64,000 nucleotides of DNA, taken from positions 1 through 64,000 of the forward strand of contig BDSL01000150.1 of the NCBI GenBank assembly GCA_003116995.1, in the 5' to 3' direction. How positions within the stretch are numbered: position 1 is the stretch's first letter; every line of letters begins with the position of its first letter. This DNA comes from Yamagishiella unicocca. Its lineage: Eukaryota > Chlorophyta > Chlorophyceae > Chlamydomonadales > Volvocaceae. The translations under genes were made by a program, and so were the position numbers. A model generated the notes under the pieces. That model was not told the DNA's origin. It did not search any database and saw nothing but the letters and a program-made list of their open reading frames with translations. Positions 33,001 through 45,457 of this stretch are shown piece by piece.

Positions 33001-36000
33001 GGGGGCGAGCGTCACGGTTGCGGATGCCACGTCCCTTCGCCCGCTGGCACCTCGCGATTCGATGTGGGTCTCTTCTGCGGGCTATAGGGCCGCACTCAGC
33101 CGAGCCAGGCCAGCTGGCGGCCCTCCCGACCCGTGGGTCTCACCCACCCGCCCGACGCCTGGTTGAGACCACGTGTTTCCTCCCTCCCTCCCCGCCCACC
33201 CGAAGGTCCCGCTCCTTGACAGCTGCCAGCGTTGCCGGCAGGTGGCGCCAGAACCTGGCTTCCGAGCTGTCGCCCGCCACCTGTGCCGCTACCGCCATAC
33301 GCGCGGCGGGGCTGGCACCGGGCGCCATGGCGCGGCTGTAGCTGAGCCACTCATCCGGGTGCAGCAGGCGGCCCTGGGGGAGTGAGGCGGCGGTGGGTGG
33401 GTGGGGTTGAGAGGCGGCTGTGGGCGGTGTGGGCGGCTGTGGAGGGGAAGCGCAATCATGCCTCGTTTCCTTTGTCGATTCACCACTCCTCTTTAATCGC
33501 CCCCCCCCCCGCAACCCCCTCCTCTGTTGTTTTCACGGGTTTTCGCTTGGCCCCCCCCCTTGGGGCCTCGTACCTGCGCCCTCATTGCAGCCAGCAGCCG
33601 CAGCAAGTGCAGCAGGTTACCACGGAACAGGCCCCCCACGCTGCCACAGCCGCCGCCGTGCTTCGCGGTGGTCGAGTGGGCATCGGCGCCGGCGCCTGCA
33701 CCTGGAGTAGCGGGGCTGCCCCCCGCAGCTCCGAGCGCAAACCTGCCGCCGCCACCGCCGCCGCCAGCTGCCCCGACGTGCTCGCCTCCCACGGCCGCGG
33801 CTGACGTCAGCGTGTTGATGGAGTTGCTGACGGCGCGCAGCATGTTGCCTGATAAGGCCAGGGCGGTGCTGCCCAGGCTGCCGGAAAGTGCTAGAATGGT
33901 CGCCGCCGCCGTACCGCCGCCGCCGCTGCCGCCAGCGGCCGCCGCCGCGGCGGGCACCGGCACTGCCGCCGTCGCCTTCGCTGCCGCGGCGGCATGCCGC
34001 TCGCCTTCCACTGCTCCCGCGCTGGTACTCCCGCCGGCGTCGAGCCCCTGGCGCGCGATGTCCTGGCCGCCCTGGCGCTGAGGCCCGGATAGTGGCGGCG
34101 AGGAGGCGGCGGCGGCGGAGGGGCTGAGCGGGTCCTCCATGCGTTCCCGCCCCCCATCCGACAGGAGCGTGAGCAGCGGCCCCCAGGCGGGGCGGGGGAA
34201 GAGGGCCAGCAGCTCGTGCCGTACATCCTCCTCCTCCGCCTCGCCCGGGCAGTAGGTGCCGCACAGGTACCGCAGCAGCTCCTGCGGGGGGGGAGGGGGG
34301 AGGAGGGGGGGAGTTCGAGCGGAGACCCGTGGTGTGACGAAGGAGGACATAGGAACGAAGGAAACATAAGAGATGCAGCTTCTTCCTCCCCAACAAGGAT
34401 GGGCGAGGCAGCCGCTGCAGCGGAAGAGAAGCGACGTGCCGACAGCAGCCTGCCCTTCACTGCACTGCCGATCCCCAAGTGAAGAGGCCCAGTCGGACGC
34501 AGCCCGTGCAGCGGCCTGCTCCCCTGCTCCCATGCGAACACCATCGCAGACAGCACGGGACGTAGGGTGGCTGGACATGCCCCTCGGGGTCAGCGCCACC
34601 CCGACGGTAACCCTAAAACCCTCCCCTTCCCTCCCCCGCCGTCTTCACCGCCTTGGTTTGCCGGCCGTGGATTCGCGGATTATCCTTCACCCTTCCCTCC
34701 CCGCCCGCTCCTCCAGCCCCATCAGCGACCCCCACCTGCGAGACGCCGAGCTGTAGCAGCAGCCGCAGCAGCATCGCCCAAGGGCGCGGCAGCAGCAGGC
34801 AGGAAGCCAGGCCGCGAGCTTGCGCCAGATGCAACCGGCCGCCCCTCCACGCGCCCCCCTCGAGGGGGTTGCCGGCATCGGCGGTCGCCGCGGTGGCGAC
34901 TGCGGGCTGCAACGCCGCCCTCAGAGCCCAAGGGGCCCGAGCCCCCACACCGCTGAAAGGCTGGCGGCGTACGGCACCGTACGGCAAGCGGCCCTCAAAA
35001 CCGCCGCCGTCGGTTCCGACTCCAGGCAGGGCCCTGTCGGCGCCCCGGCCGCCGGCGGGGCTCTGTGCCGCCTGCCTCCCTGGAGCCGGGGACGGCGGCT
35101 GCGGCGACGGCGGCGGCGGCGCCTGCCCCGCCACGTCCAGCACCGACAGCGACCCCTCGTCAGTCACAACCGCCAGCAAGGACAGACCTCCGGCGGCTGC
35201 GGCGGCCGAGTCTGCCGCCAGATCCAGCCACCACGAGGGCAGCAGCCCCACGTCCAGCACCGGCCTCACGCCTGCGGAGGCCGTGGCCACCAGCGGCCGC
35301 AGCTTGTTGGAGGAGTCGAGGTCGAACACGCAGCAGTGGCCGGACGCGAACAGGACCGCCACACGGGCCTTATGCGAGCCGGCGGCGGCGGCGGCTGGCC
35401 CAGCAGCGGCGGAGGAGGCTCCGGAACCAAAGCCCGAAGCCGCCGCGGAGGCGTAGTAGGCTGCCGCGTAGGCCGTGGCGGAGGTCATGGTGGGCAGGGG
35501 TGAAGGGGGGGCGTCGGCGGCGGCTGCGGCGGCTGGCACCGCGGGTGACGGCGGCGGCGAGGGCGCTGCTCGGCTGCCGGCTCCGGCGGGTATCACTGGG
35601 GGCCCGATCTGGATCTTGCGTACGAGACCCATGCTGCAGGGAGAGGAGGCGGACACATGGTTGGGGTGGAGCGGGAAGTGGGGTGCGCTTCGCAAGCTTG
35701 CCGCAGCGCCGTTCCGCAGCCGGGCATCGAACACGGGACCCTGAACCCTCCCTCCGAAACACCTGTCCAAGCCCAGTGCTCCACCCAAAGTGTACGCCTT
35801 ATGTTGTGAACCACGTGGTCAGACCACAGGTTTCCTCTCCAACCCCTCCAGCCCCCTCTCTACCGCGGGCGCGGCGCAACCCCCTTCCTCCCTAAACGGG
35901 TTTTTTTCGGGCATCCACGGGTCATTCTCGAAACCCTCCCCCCTACCCTACGTCTGTTCTAAACGGGTTTGCTCGCATCCACGCACGGGCCTTCCTCGCA

Positions 36001-39000
36001 GTCCTCCCTACCCTGTGGCCTGCACCGTCGTCCTGCCGGAGCTCCACTCCCACACCGCCAGCCGCCCCTCCGCGTCACCCATCACCACCAGCCGCCCGAC
36101 CGCCGCCATTGCAGTCGCCGTCAGCTCCAGCGGGCTCAGCAGCCCGGCCATGGGCCGCTTCACCCGGGTATCAGCAACGCGCTTGCCGCGAACCTGAGAG
36201 TCCAGGGAGGGGTTGAGATGAGGGGAGTCGGGGAGTCCAGGGAGGGGTGGGAGATGGGGGGAGTCGGGGAGGGGGGTTGATCTCATGAGGGCGGGGGTTC
36301 GATGGGGGCGGATCCAGGGGAGGAGGGATAGGAGCCGACGGGGCGCGGGTTTTGCTTCTGGAAGGTGGCTTGTGTGTGTTTGCTAGTGCGAGTCCGCGAC
36401 AACGGCAAGGAAGGCGGAGGCTCCCAGCAGCCCAGCAGCACTCACCCCCAAGACGCCCGCCCGGCCATCAACCAGCGTAAACACCAGCTGCCCCTCCTCC
36501 ATCGCCTGGGGCCCCGGCGCCGCTGCCGCCGCGGGCGCAGGGACAGAAGCCGACGGCGCCAGCAGGGGCGTCACATCCCCACCCGCAGAGGTGGAGGCGG
36601 CGGTGGTTGTGGGGGTCGCAGTGCCGCTGTCCCGCTGCTCGGCTGGTGTGGACGCGCCCGGGCTGTTGGCTCGGAGCTGCAGGTGCCAGGAGACGGCGGC
36701 GGAGGCGCTGCCGTCATCCACACTACCGCGGCCGCTTGCCGGCGCCGCCACCGACGCCGCCGCCGCCAGCAAGGGAGCCGGCGCGGCGCCGGACGGCGGC
36801 TCACTCGCGGTGCTCCACGCGGTGACGTCAGCCGGCTGTACGGGCTGGCCGTTGTACGGCATGTTCGGCTGGACCCACTCGACGCAGGAGAAGGGCAGGT
36901 CGATGAGGCGCAGGCGGCTGGGCTGCACCCCGGGCCACACCTGCGTGTGTGTGTATGGGGGAGGGGGGGGGGCAGAAATGAATCCGGGGAGGGGGGTTGC
37001 GAGGAATCCGGGGGGGGGGGTTGATAAGAGAATCCGCGAATCCACGGCCGACAAGCCGAGGGCGGTGAAGGTGATGGTCCAGCGGAGCGGCGCGGCAAAG
37101 AGAAGGAGCGGATGGGGGGGTAAAGCGAGGAGGCGTCAGCGCTTCAGTCGTGTACCCTTCGGCCCTGCCGCACCGGGCCGGCATACAGCCTCACTCGCGT
37201 GCCCCACACCCTCCTCTGGCCCCTCCTACCTCCTCCTGTGCCGTGTACGCGGGTTTCCTCGCACCCCCCCAACCCGCCCCCTCCTACCCCTCCCCCAACC
37301 CGCCCCCTCCTAACCCCTCTCCCAACTCACCCCCTCCTGCCCCCTCCCCCTCCTACCACTCACCCCCCACAGCTCCGCCGAGGCCCCCTTGACGAGCACC
37401 AGCAGGTAGCAGCCGCACGGCGAGGCGCGCACCCCCAGCAGCGGGGCCGCCTCCATGCCCCCGGGCGGCTCCCGCAGCAGCGGCACACAGCGCCCGCTGC
37501 GGACGTCTGTGATGAGCAGCGAGTTGGACCAGCTGCCTGCAGGGCCGCGGTCCGAGAAGAAGGTGACGAGGCGGGGCGAGGAGCCCAGCCACCGCACGCC
37601 GCGGACGGGGGCGTCCCTGTGTGGGGCCGGGCGGGGGAGGGAGGGAGCCCGCAGGTCAGGTCAGTCGGGGGAGGTATGATAGGAGGAAACCCGCAGGTTG
37701 GCACTATCGGAAATATAACCGATTCGGAAACGTTTGGTACGCGTTTCTTGAGTTGCATGCTGGATATCTTGGTTTGCGTGTACAAAGCCGGAGGTCGAGT
37801 TTCGGCCCCGGTAGCCGTGTCTAGACGAACCCCAACAGAATCCCGAGCGGTTTAGCGAAACGTCTTGAGCGCTCGTTTGGGTGCCCATGTTGGGTGGTCG
37901 GTTGGGGGTTCGATGAAGACCCGTGGATGCCCGAAAAAACCGTTTAGAACAGACGTTTTGAGATGCATGCTGAAGAACTAGGTTGGGGATACTAAAGCCG
38001 ACAGGAAGCGAGGACCCCGCGCGACGCAAGGAAACGTTTCGCGGATCCGGTTTTGGGCGCTAGCTGGAGAACTGGGGGGAGGTGGGGGGGGGCAGGGTGG
38101 CAGGAAGCCCCCGGGCTGTGAGAGAGAACGAAGGGCTAGAGGAAGACGGGGGACTTTGAGGAAGACCCGTGGATGCGAGCGGGACGGGCATGGAGAAAGG
38201 GAGGGCTGTGCTGCTGTGCGGTCCCCCCCGGACGTACCTGTGGGCGGAGAGGGAGGAGGAGACGTGCAAGGAGAGGGGCGACACCTGCGGGGGGGGCGGG
38301 GGAGTTGTTCGCGGTGTTCGTGGTGTACGGGGTGTACGGCAGGGAGGTGTACGTCACGGCCACCGGGGGATGGTTGAAAACCCGCAAACGGAAGAAGCGG
38401 AGCCAGGGTGGCTGCAGGCTCACCCACCACCCCCCTACCATCCCAGCCCTTCGCCCCACCCTAATATGACCCAGCTATTCCCCTATGCATGTTGCGTAAC
38501 CGGTTCTTATGCCACCCCAACATGCGTGCTCACTTCTTGCAGCTGGTACCGGTATTCGTTTCCTTCCATAGGTTTTCGTCCCTCCTCCAAACCCCACCCG
38601 AAACCTCCCTCTACGACGCCCCCCGGGAGCTCCTCGGCACCAGACCTGACAACCTTAGACTCGTCAGACCCATCACCCTCAGACCCGCGGGCCTAACACG
38701 GCCCTCAGACCCGCGGGCCTCAAAACCCTATACCCCCCAAAGCGCTGGGACCCCGCCGTCATCGCCCTTGGTTTGGCGGCCGTGGATTCGCGGATTTGCG
38801 GATTTGCGGATTTCCCCCCCCCCCCGGCGGCGCTCACCAGCCCCCGCTGCACCGTGAAGAGCTCCACTGTGCCGCCCACGGTTCCCGCGGCGCCCAGCAG
38901 CACCACCCCGCACCCCTCGTCGCCGCCCCCCGCGGGCTGGCGGAGCGACGAGGCCGCCACGGGGCGGGGGTACATGGCGAAGGTGGTGACGGCGGAGGGT

Positions 39001-42000
39001 AGCGTGTGGAGCATGCCGGCCAGCTGCGGGGGGGCCGCCGCCGGCAGGGGGGGCTGCGGGCAGGGAGGGGGCGGGCCAGGGAGGGGCGGGCAGGGAGGGG
39101 GTGCTCCATGGGAAGTGACGTGCGTGTGCCGGCAAGAGGGAGCAGCCCAATCCTGCCGAGCTTTGAAGTTGAACCAGATACGTATGACCCACGGGTCGCG
39201 ACATGGCCACATGTCTCGGGATGTAACCCCCCGCGGCCACATATCCGCCTGCCAGCACCACTGCCCTCGCTGGCCGAGCCCAGCGGCAGCAGCTCCGAGA
39301 CCCGTACACCCGGCCCACGCACCATTGATGGCGGCAGCGGCGGCGGCAGTGGCGCCCCGAGGTGCAGCGGTAGCGGGGCGTCCCACCTCCACACCCGGCC
39401 ATCGATAGTGAGGGCCACCATCAGCAGCGATGACCTGGGGTTGGGGTTGGGGTTGGGGTTGGGGTTGGGGTTGGGGTTGGGGTTGGGGTTGGGGTTGGGG
39501 TTGGGGTTGGGGTTGGCCACACGTTGCCTACGTAACGACATCTCACACGAATACCGGCATCCTACAAGGGCATCTTTAACGACTTGAACACCCGAACAAC
39601 CAACCCAACCAACCGCACCTGTCGTCGTCGCCGGGAGAGCTCGTCGAAGGCGGCAGCAGCGGCGACGGCGGCGGCGCCCCGGCCGCGACCTGCGCGCCGA
39701 GTGACGCGGACTGGGCACATTGGCCTTGGCCTTGTTGCTGGTGTGGGTGCGACTGGTCGGGTTGGTGATGATGGTGGTGGTTTTGCTGTTGCTGTTGATG
39801 GTGGTGGTGGTGGTGGTGGTGGTGGGGGGGGGGGGGCTCTGGATGCCGTGGCTGGAGGGGCTGGAGGCGGGGCTAGCGGAGGCGGAGGCGGGGCGGCCGT
39901 GCGGCTCGGACTGGTGGGTGTGGCCGGGGGGCAGGAGGGCGGCGCGAAGGAGCTGGCTGGCAGCGTGGACCAGCCGCTGAGGTGCGGCCCGGGCCTGGGG
40001 GCAGGGGCGGGGGTGACGCAAGGCGAGGGGGCAGGGGCGGGGGTGACGCAAGGCGAGGGGGCAGGGGCGGGTGTGACACAAGGCAATGGGAGGGGGGCGG
40101 GGATGACGCGCTGCCAGGAGTGCCTCCCATCGCCATGACGGGGCACTAGCTCGGTGCGCACCGCAACCAGGCTACCGGCCCACCAAGGCAGAATCCCCGC
40201 CCCCGCGCCCTCGTTTTTTCCTCCCTGTTGTCTCTAGTAGTTTCCTCGCTGCCCCCGCCCCCGTCCCCACCTCCGCCCCCCCCCCGACCCCGACCTCACC
40301 TGCGCCGAGCCCTCCCCTCCGCCTGCCTCTCCGGGCGCCCCGCCTCCCCGCCACAGCCCCCCGCACACCGCCAGCAGCGTCACCGGCTGGCGGGTGCCCC
40401 GCAGCGGGGGGGGCGTCAGGAGGCCCGTGTAGGCCAGCTGGTAGCGCAGCTCCCCTGGAGCAACGGGGTCAGCCGGGCAGCGGTTCCATCTCCTCGGTGT
40501 ATTACGTGATGTCAACGGGTTTTCTCGCCCCTTTCCCCCGCAAAGTCACCATCTTCATCGCCCTTAGTTTGTCGGCCGTGGATTCGCGGATGTATGCCCC
40601 CTCCCCACAAAGCTCCCACCTGGCGTGCGCACGAAGACTGACAGTCCGCCGTCCGAGTGACCGACGTACATGCAGTCGCAGCCGCCCTCGTCGCCGGTGC
40701 CGGCGCTCACCCCCCGCCCGAACACGCCCAGCAGCGAGGAGAAGGGCGCGCAGCCGGGGGGCAGCGCCCGCGAGGCAACGGGGGTGCCTAGCTCCGTGTC
40801 GTACACGATGATCTCCCTGAGGTGTACGGCGGTCGCATGTACAGCGGTCGCATGTACGGCGGGCGCATGTACAGTGGGCGCATGTACGGTGGGCGCATGT
40901 ACGGCGGGCGCATGTACGGTGGGCGCATGTACGGTTGGTCGTTCTCCCCACACGCGCGCCCGGCCCGGTGGCGCTGCCGGCGGCACCGGCGGCGTCTGTT
41001 GTCACGGGCTTGCCACTCTTCGCGAGCGTGACGACCCAGCTGGCAGCGAGATGCACGTGGTGACCCACCCGTGCGAACAGGGCCATGCGCGTGGCCGTGA
41101 TCGGTGGAGCCGGCCAGCTCGCCGCATGTGTCGCCCTCCTTCGCCCGACCTGGGCTCCGACCACTCCCACTCACGGCCCCCAGGTCCTCACCACTTCCCC
41201 CCTCCTCCGCTTGGGCAACATCCGAGGATTCGCCGTCGCTTTAGTCATCCACCCAGACTGCCGCACCCCCACCACCACCCCCAACCTCCGGGTCTTGTCG
41301 CCGATCCCGCAAACGTTTTGAGTGCCAGCCTACGGGCTCCCTCCCCACCCACCCACCCCACTCCCCCGCGCCCCCATACATGCGCACACGCCTGCACTCA
41401 CGCGGTACGCCAACACTCACACGTGTGTTTCGTGACGCTCGGCACGCCCTCCCCCCCCCACCTTGGCAACAGCAGGAACAGCAGTCCCCGGGTCGCACAG
41501 AAGCGAGGGTAGAACGCAGCGCCAGCGGAGGTGGAGGCGCTGGAGGCGGAGGCGGTGGCTGCGAGCAGGGAGTGGGTGGCAGTGTTGAGGGAGGGGCCCG
41601 GGAGGGAGTGAGGAAGGGGGGTGGCAGCGGTGAGGGAGGGGACGGGAGGGAGAGAGGGAGCCCCTAGCTCCGCCCATCGCCATCAGCGCCAACCACCAAC
41701 CACCAGCCACCCACCGCCGACGCCAACTCCCACGCGGTACGTCTTGACCTCCACTCGCTCCGCCGCCGGGTCCTCCAGGGACACCAGCGCCAGCCCGCCC
41801 TGGCCACTGCTGACCGCCAGGCTCCGGCAGTCCAACGGATCGACCTGCGATCAACCGTACCGTCGTACGCCCGTACGCGGCCATCGGTAGGTTGGGAGGC
41901 AATTCGAGGTTTGCGACTGTGGTTCAACAAAGCAGACGGCGGCCCGCCCTCGTCAAGGCTTATGAAGGTTGCCAGCCGCCCCTATCTTACAACGTTCCCA

Positions 42001-43560
42001 CGCCCCAACCCCGTCGTTCCCTTCAGTGAGCAGTGCCGAGACCGCATCGCACCACAGCGCCAACGGCCAATGCCCACCCAACCAGCTCAACCGCCAACCG
42101 CTCCTACCTCAAGGCCATGCCAGATGTCAGGCGCTGGCAGCTGCCGCTTCCACAGCACCGCGCCCCCTGCAGGCAGCAGCAGCGGCAGTAGCAGTCGCCG
42201 CGGGAGGCCCCCACAGGTGGCGGAGGAGGGGAGGGGCGAGTCCCCAACAGGTGGCGGAGGAGGGGAGGGTGTGAGCCCTGAGGAGCAGCTCCCTGGCGGA
42301 ACGAAACACGGCCCGGCCGCCAGTGCACCGAGGACACCCAAACACCCGAAGCGTACGGCGGGCAAGGTCAAAGAGTGACATCGTCTGCGCCGCAGGCACA
42401 CGCTCTATGTGGGACGCAGGCACAAGCTCTATGGGGGACGCAGGCACAAGCTCTATGGGGGACGCAGGCACAAGCTCTATGGGGGACGCAGGCACAAGCT
42501 CTATGTGGGACGCAGGCACAAGCTCTATGGGGGACGCAGGCACAAGCTCTATGTGGGACGCAGGCACAAGCTCTATGGGGGACGCAGGCACAAGCTCTAT
42601 GTGGGACGCAGGCACAAGCTCTATGGGGGACGCAGGCACAAGCTCTATGTGGGACGCAGGCACAAGCTCTATGTGGGACGCAGGCACAAGCTCTATGTGG
42701 GACGCAGGCACAAGCTCTATGGGGGACGCAGGCACAAGCTCTATGTGGGACGCAGGCACAAGCTCTATGTGGGACGCAGGCACAAGCTCTATGTGGGACG
42801 CAGGCACAAGCTCTATGTGGGACGCAGGCACAAGCTCTATGTGGGACGCAGGCACAAGCTCTATGTGGGACGCAGGCACAAGCTCTATGTGGGACGCAGG
42901 CACAAGCTCTATGGGGGACGCAGGCACAAGCTCTATGGGGGACGCAGGCACAAGCTCTATGGGGGACGCAGGCACAAGCTCTATGGGGGACGCAGGCACA
43001 AGCTCTATGGGGGACGCAGGCACAAGCTCTATGGGGGACGCAGGCACAAGCTCTATGGGGGACGCAGGCACAAGCTCTATGGGGGACGCAGGCACAAGCT
43101 CTATGGGGGACGCAGGCACAAGCTCTATGGGGTAGGAGCCGCGAGGCGACCCGTGGGCGCGACGCAGCAGACGGAATGGAAAGCGACAGGAGAAGGACTG
43201 GGGGCCGAGGGAGCCCGTGCAAGAGCAGGACGTGCGGGCGAGGCGGGGCGGCGCGGCAGTCACCTTTGGTGTCCCAGAGCAGCAGTGTCCCCGGCGACAA
43301 CAGCACCGCCAGCACCGCGGAGGAGGACATCACCCAGGCCAGGCCCACCACGCCGCCGCCGCCGGCGTCGGCGCTGCCGCCGGTGGAGGGGCCGCCGCCG
43401 CCGCCGCCACCTCCGCCGCCAGACACGCTCTCACGGCCCCGCGAGACCGTGCGCACGTAGTCCTTCACGGCAAAGTGGTCCTGGGGGCGGGAGGAGGGGC
43501 CGTGACTAGGAGGCGATTGGCGAGGAGGGCCCCCGCCCCCGCAACCCCCCAATGTGCACA

Positions 43561-43595
<35 letters not shown>

Positions 43596-45457
43596 CGCAT
43601 GCGGTAAACCACACAAACATACAAACGCGGAAACGTCCCTTGTCCCGGCCGGCCCCCCGGCCGGCCCCCCGCCCGGCCCTCTCGGGCGCACCTCCAGCCT
43701 GCTGATGATGCTGCCAGACAGCAGGGACCAAACCACCACGCCGCCTGAGGCATCGCCTGACGCGAGTCTGCAGTGGGGGGCGAGGGCCGGAGGAGGGGCA
43801 CGGGAGGGGTGAGAGGAGGGGCACGAGAGGGGGGCGAGGAGGGGCACGAGAGGGGTGAGAGGAGGGGCACGAGAGGGGTGAGAGGAGGGGCACGAGAGGG
43901 GGGCGAGGAGGGGCACGAGAGGGGGGCGAGGAGGCGACGAGGCGTGTTGGAGCAGACCAGCCTGTCACGTCGACATGGAAGCTACGTGGACGCGCGAAAA
44001 ACTGGAGAGTGCACGGCGTGCTACGCGGCATGAACGAGGCAGGCCTATGGGAATAACAACTTGTTCGGACGGAGTGCGCGGCGTGTCACGTGGGCGTGTG
44101 CGGGTACGGCACCGCCGTACCCGCACGGTTTCACGGACCGCCAGCCTGGCCAACCACTACCGGTCGCCGAAGACGACGTCGTAACGCCGCCCTCCTCCAC
44201 CCCAATCAACCGCTCCCAACAACTCCACCCCAACCACTCCGCCCCAAACCCCGCCTGGCCTGACCTGAGGTGGTTGCCATGGCTCTTCAAGTCACGAGAG
44301 TGGCAGTCCGGACACCTAGCGGCCGGGTGGGGGGTCAGCGAGGAACTCCGTGGGTGGTCGGGTGGGGCTTTCAGGGTTGGGCGAAGGGTGTTTACGGGGC
44401 GAGGAGAGAGACCCGCGCGACGATAGATCCTTCGCCCGGTGGTGCTACGAGACCGCGTGCGTGCATGCCTGAACAGGACCAGGAGGGCAGGTTCGATGGG
44501 CTCACCGTGACCGTTTCAGGCAGCTGAGCCTTAGGCGGGAGGCGGCAACACAACCGCACGCATCGCACCTCATGCCCCCCCCGCGCCCCTCCCGCCCCAT
44601 ATATTGCCAACCGGCGCACATCTGTGGACGAGATGCCTCTTGGTATAACAAGGAAACACCCGGGTCTTATCGTACGACAGTGCAATCGTTCCTGGCAGGA
44701 CGAGACCCTCCACAGGCTTCGTCAACCCTCCTGGCAGGACGAGACCCTCCACAGGCTTCGTCAACCCTGTCGTGAATGTCGCCCCTTCCTCCGAAACCAG
44801 TGCGCACCACTTCACAGCAGTAACAGGGTGGTTTCGGTGCCCACCCTGTAACAGACACGCCAGCTGCAGCTCATGCACCTGCACAAGTGCAAAATTCCAG
44901 GCATCGGCAGCATCCGCGGCGTATGATGGTGTGTGAAGGGTAGCGTCAGGCTCGTCAGGGATGAGGGAGGGCTTGCCAAACCATGCGGGTGTGACACCCT
45001 GATTGGTGGGATGCGATGCGATACTACGGTTGGACGGAGCACGATTCAACCTATTGGTCAACTCCCTCCTGCTGCCCTGCCTCATTAAGCACGGCAGCAA
45101 CCGCCCGCAAAGATCGCTAGCGATGCCTAGCACGGCACGCTTCCGGCCGAGCGTGCGGTTCAGCAAACGTGCCTGCCCTACAAGCGTTGCATTTTCCTCT
45201 AAGATATGAAATTGTGCTCGTGCCGAACGGCCCTAGAATCCTCAACTGACCATAAACAAATTGTTTCCTGGGATCATTAGCCAGCTTACCTCAACCACCG
45301 CCACGCTAGATCCAACGCCATAAGCAAATAGATGTGTCTCCAGTAAGTCCGCGGCTCCCTGGTTAGATTTTGTCGCGGGGCAAGGTAACACGCCCACCAC
45401 CTCCACGCTGCCCGTCGAGAGCATCCCTATAGTGTTACTATTAAGTGCTGTGGACAT
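30049..45457 (-). CDS. WDR11: WDR11-like beta-propeller protein (at least 23 exons)
   Basis: Exons supported by splice sites and phase: 45457-45290, 44878-44808, 43767-43692, 43480-43264, 42166-42108, 41844-41715, 41558-41462, 40816-40620, 40454-40300, 39434-~39330, 39023-38838, 38284-38238, 37616-37364, 36940-36446, 36193-36012, 35633-34736, 34281-33574, 33373-33200, 32774-32553, 32139-32077, 31858-31770, 31128-30959, 30660-30049. Order and motifs follow animal WDR11: RLASGDASGGVVVWSLLSG, LVVMGDAEGRLAVWEW and VRKIQIGPPV in the propellers, then helical RLLEYMALGDLQTAVAFLLA and the C-terminal ESGMWRHAALMAANSL. WDR11 tethers AP-1 vesicles at the trans-Golgi. Unresolved: exons between 44808 and 43767, around 40.2-39.4, 32.5-32.1 and 31.7-31.1 kb. 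Long Ala/Gly inserts are typical of green-algal proteins. Confidence 0.85.
30899..30917 (+). repeat. Intron-associated repeat core, copy 1
   Basis: CGGCCGTGGATTCGCGGAT, 41 bp inside the donor of the last WDR11 intron. Homology with copy 5 extends to the GTCAACSGGTTTTCTC block near 30817. Confidence 0.9.
34662..34680 (+). repeat. Intron-associated repeat core, copy 2
   Basis: Same core, 55 bp inside the donor at 34735 of the WDR11 intron 34735-34282. It is preceded by CACCGCCTTGGTTTGC as in the other copies. Confidence 0.9.
37032..37050 (-). repeat. Intron-associated repeat core, copy 3 (opposite orientation)
   Basis: Reverse orientation, 91 bp upstream of the acceptor of the WDR11 intron 37363-36941. 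Adjoining GACAAGCCGAGGGCGGTGAA matches the flank of the other copies. Confidence 0.9.
38777..38795 (+). repeat. Intron-associated repeat core, copy 4
   Basis: Same core, 42 bp inside the donor of the WDR11 intron 38837-38285. The terminal GCGGATTT is triplicated. Confidence 0.9.
39436..39516. repeat. (GGGGTT)n microsatellite, about 13 units
   Basis: Thirteen hexamers GGGGTT directly upstream of the acceptor of the WDR11 exon starting at 39434. On the transcribed strand it is CCCCAA and so serves as a pyrimidine-rich tract ending in the CAG acceptor. Confidence 0.95.
40020..40090. repeat. 30-bp tandem repeat in a WDR11 intron
   Basis: About three copies of GGGGCAGGGGCGGG(G/T)GTGAC plus GCAAGGCGAG. 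The associated minus-strand frame is low-complexity Pro/Ala and is not counted as an exon. Confidence 0.75.
40573..40591 (+). repeat. Intron-associated repeat core, copy 5
   Basis: Same core, 28 bp inside the donor of the 165-bp WDR11 intron 40619-40455. The intron is mostly this element: core, CTTAGTTTG flank and the GTCAACGGGTTTTCTC block at 40511. Confidence 0.9.
40826..40940. repeat. 15-bp GCATGTACGGYGGGC array in a WDR11 intron
   Basis: About eight copies of GCATGTAC(G/A)GYGGKC, beginning only ~10 bp beyond the acceptor of the exon starting at 40816 and extending into the intron. Confidence 0.8.
42391..43135. repeat. 24-bp minisatellite, 31 copies, two variants
   Basis: Units of CGCAGGCACAAGCTCTATG followed by TGGGA or GGGGA. 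It sits in the WDR11 intron between the exons ending at 43264 and starting at 42166. Because 24 is divisible by three and the unit lacks stops, all frames look open (long false ORFs on both strands). Confidence 0.97.
43568..43595. repeat. (CA)n microsatellite
   Basis: Uninterrupted CACACA tract in a WDR11 intron. GGAGGGGCACGAGAGGGG units follow at 43800-43930 in the next intron. Confidence 0.8.

Noticed and set aside
39436..39516. Interstitial telomere
   Set aside because: A short perfect hexamer run inside an intron with no subtelomeric context. Known green-algal telomere units differ (TTTAGGG or TTTTAGGG).
42323..43870. 500-aa and 378-aa repeat proteins (PHRACACV and PIELVPAS units)
   Set aside because: They arise from an intronic 24-bp array whose unit lacks stops; WDR11 exons on both sides splice across it.
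44098..44126. Perfect 13-bp-arm hairpin GTGCGGGTACGGC-ACC
   Set aside because: A single small palindrome inside a WDR11 intron, with nothing linking it to a function.
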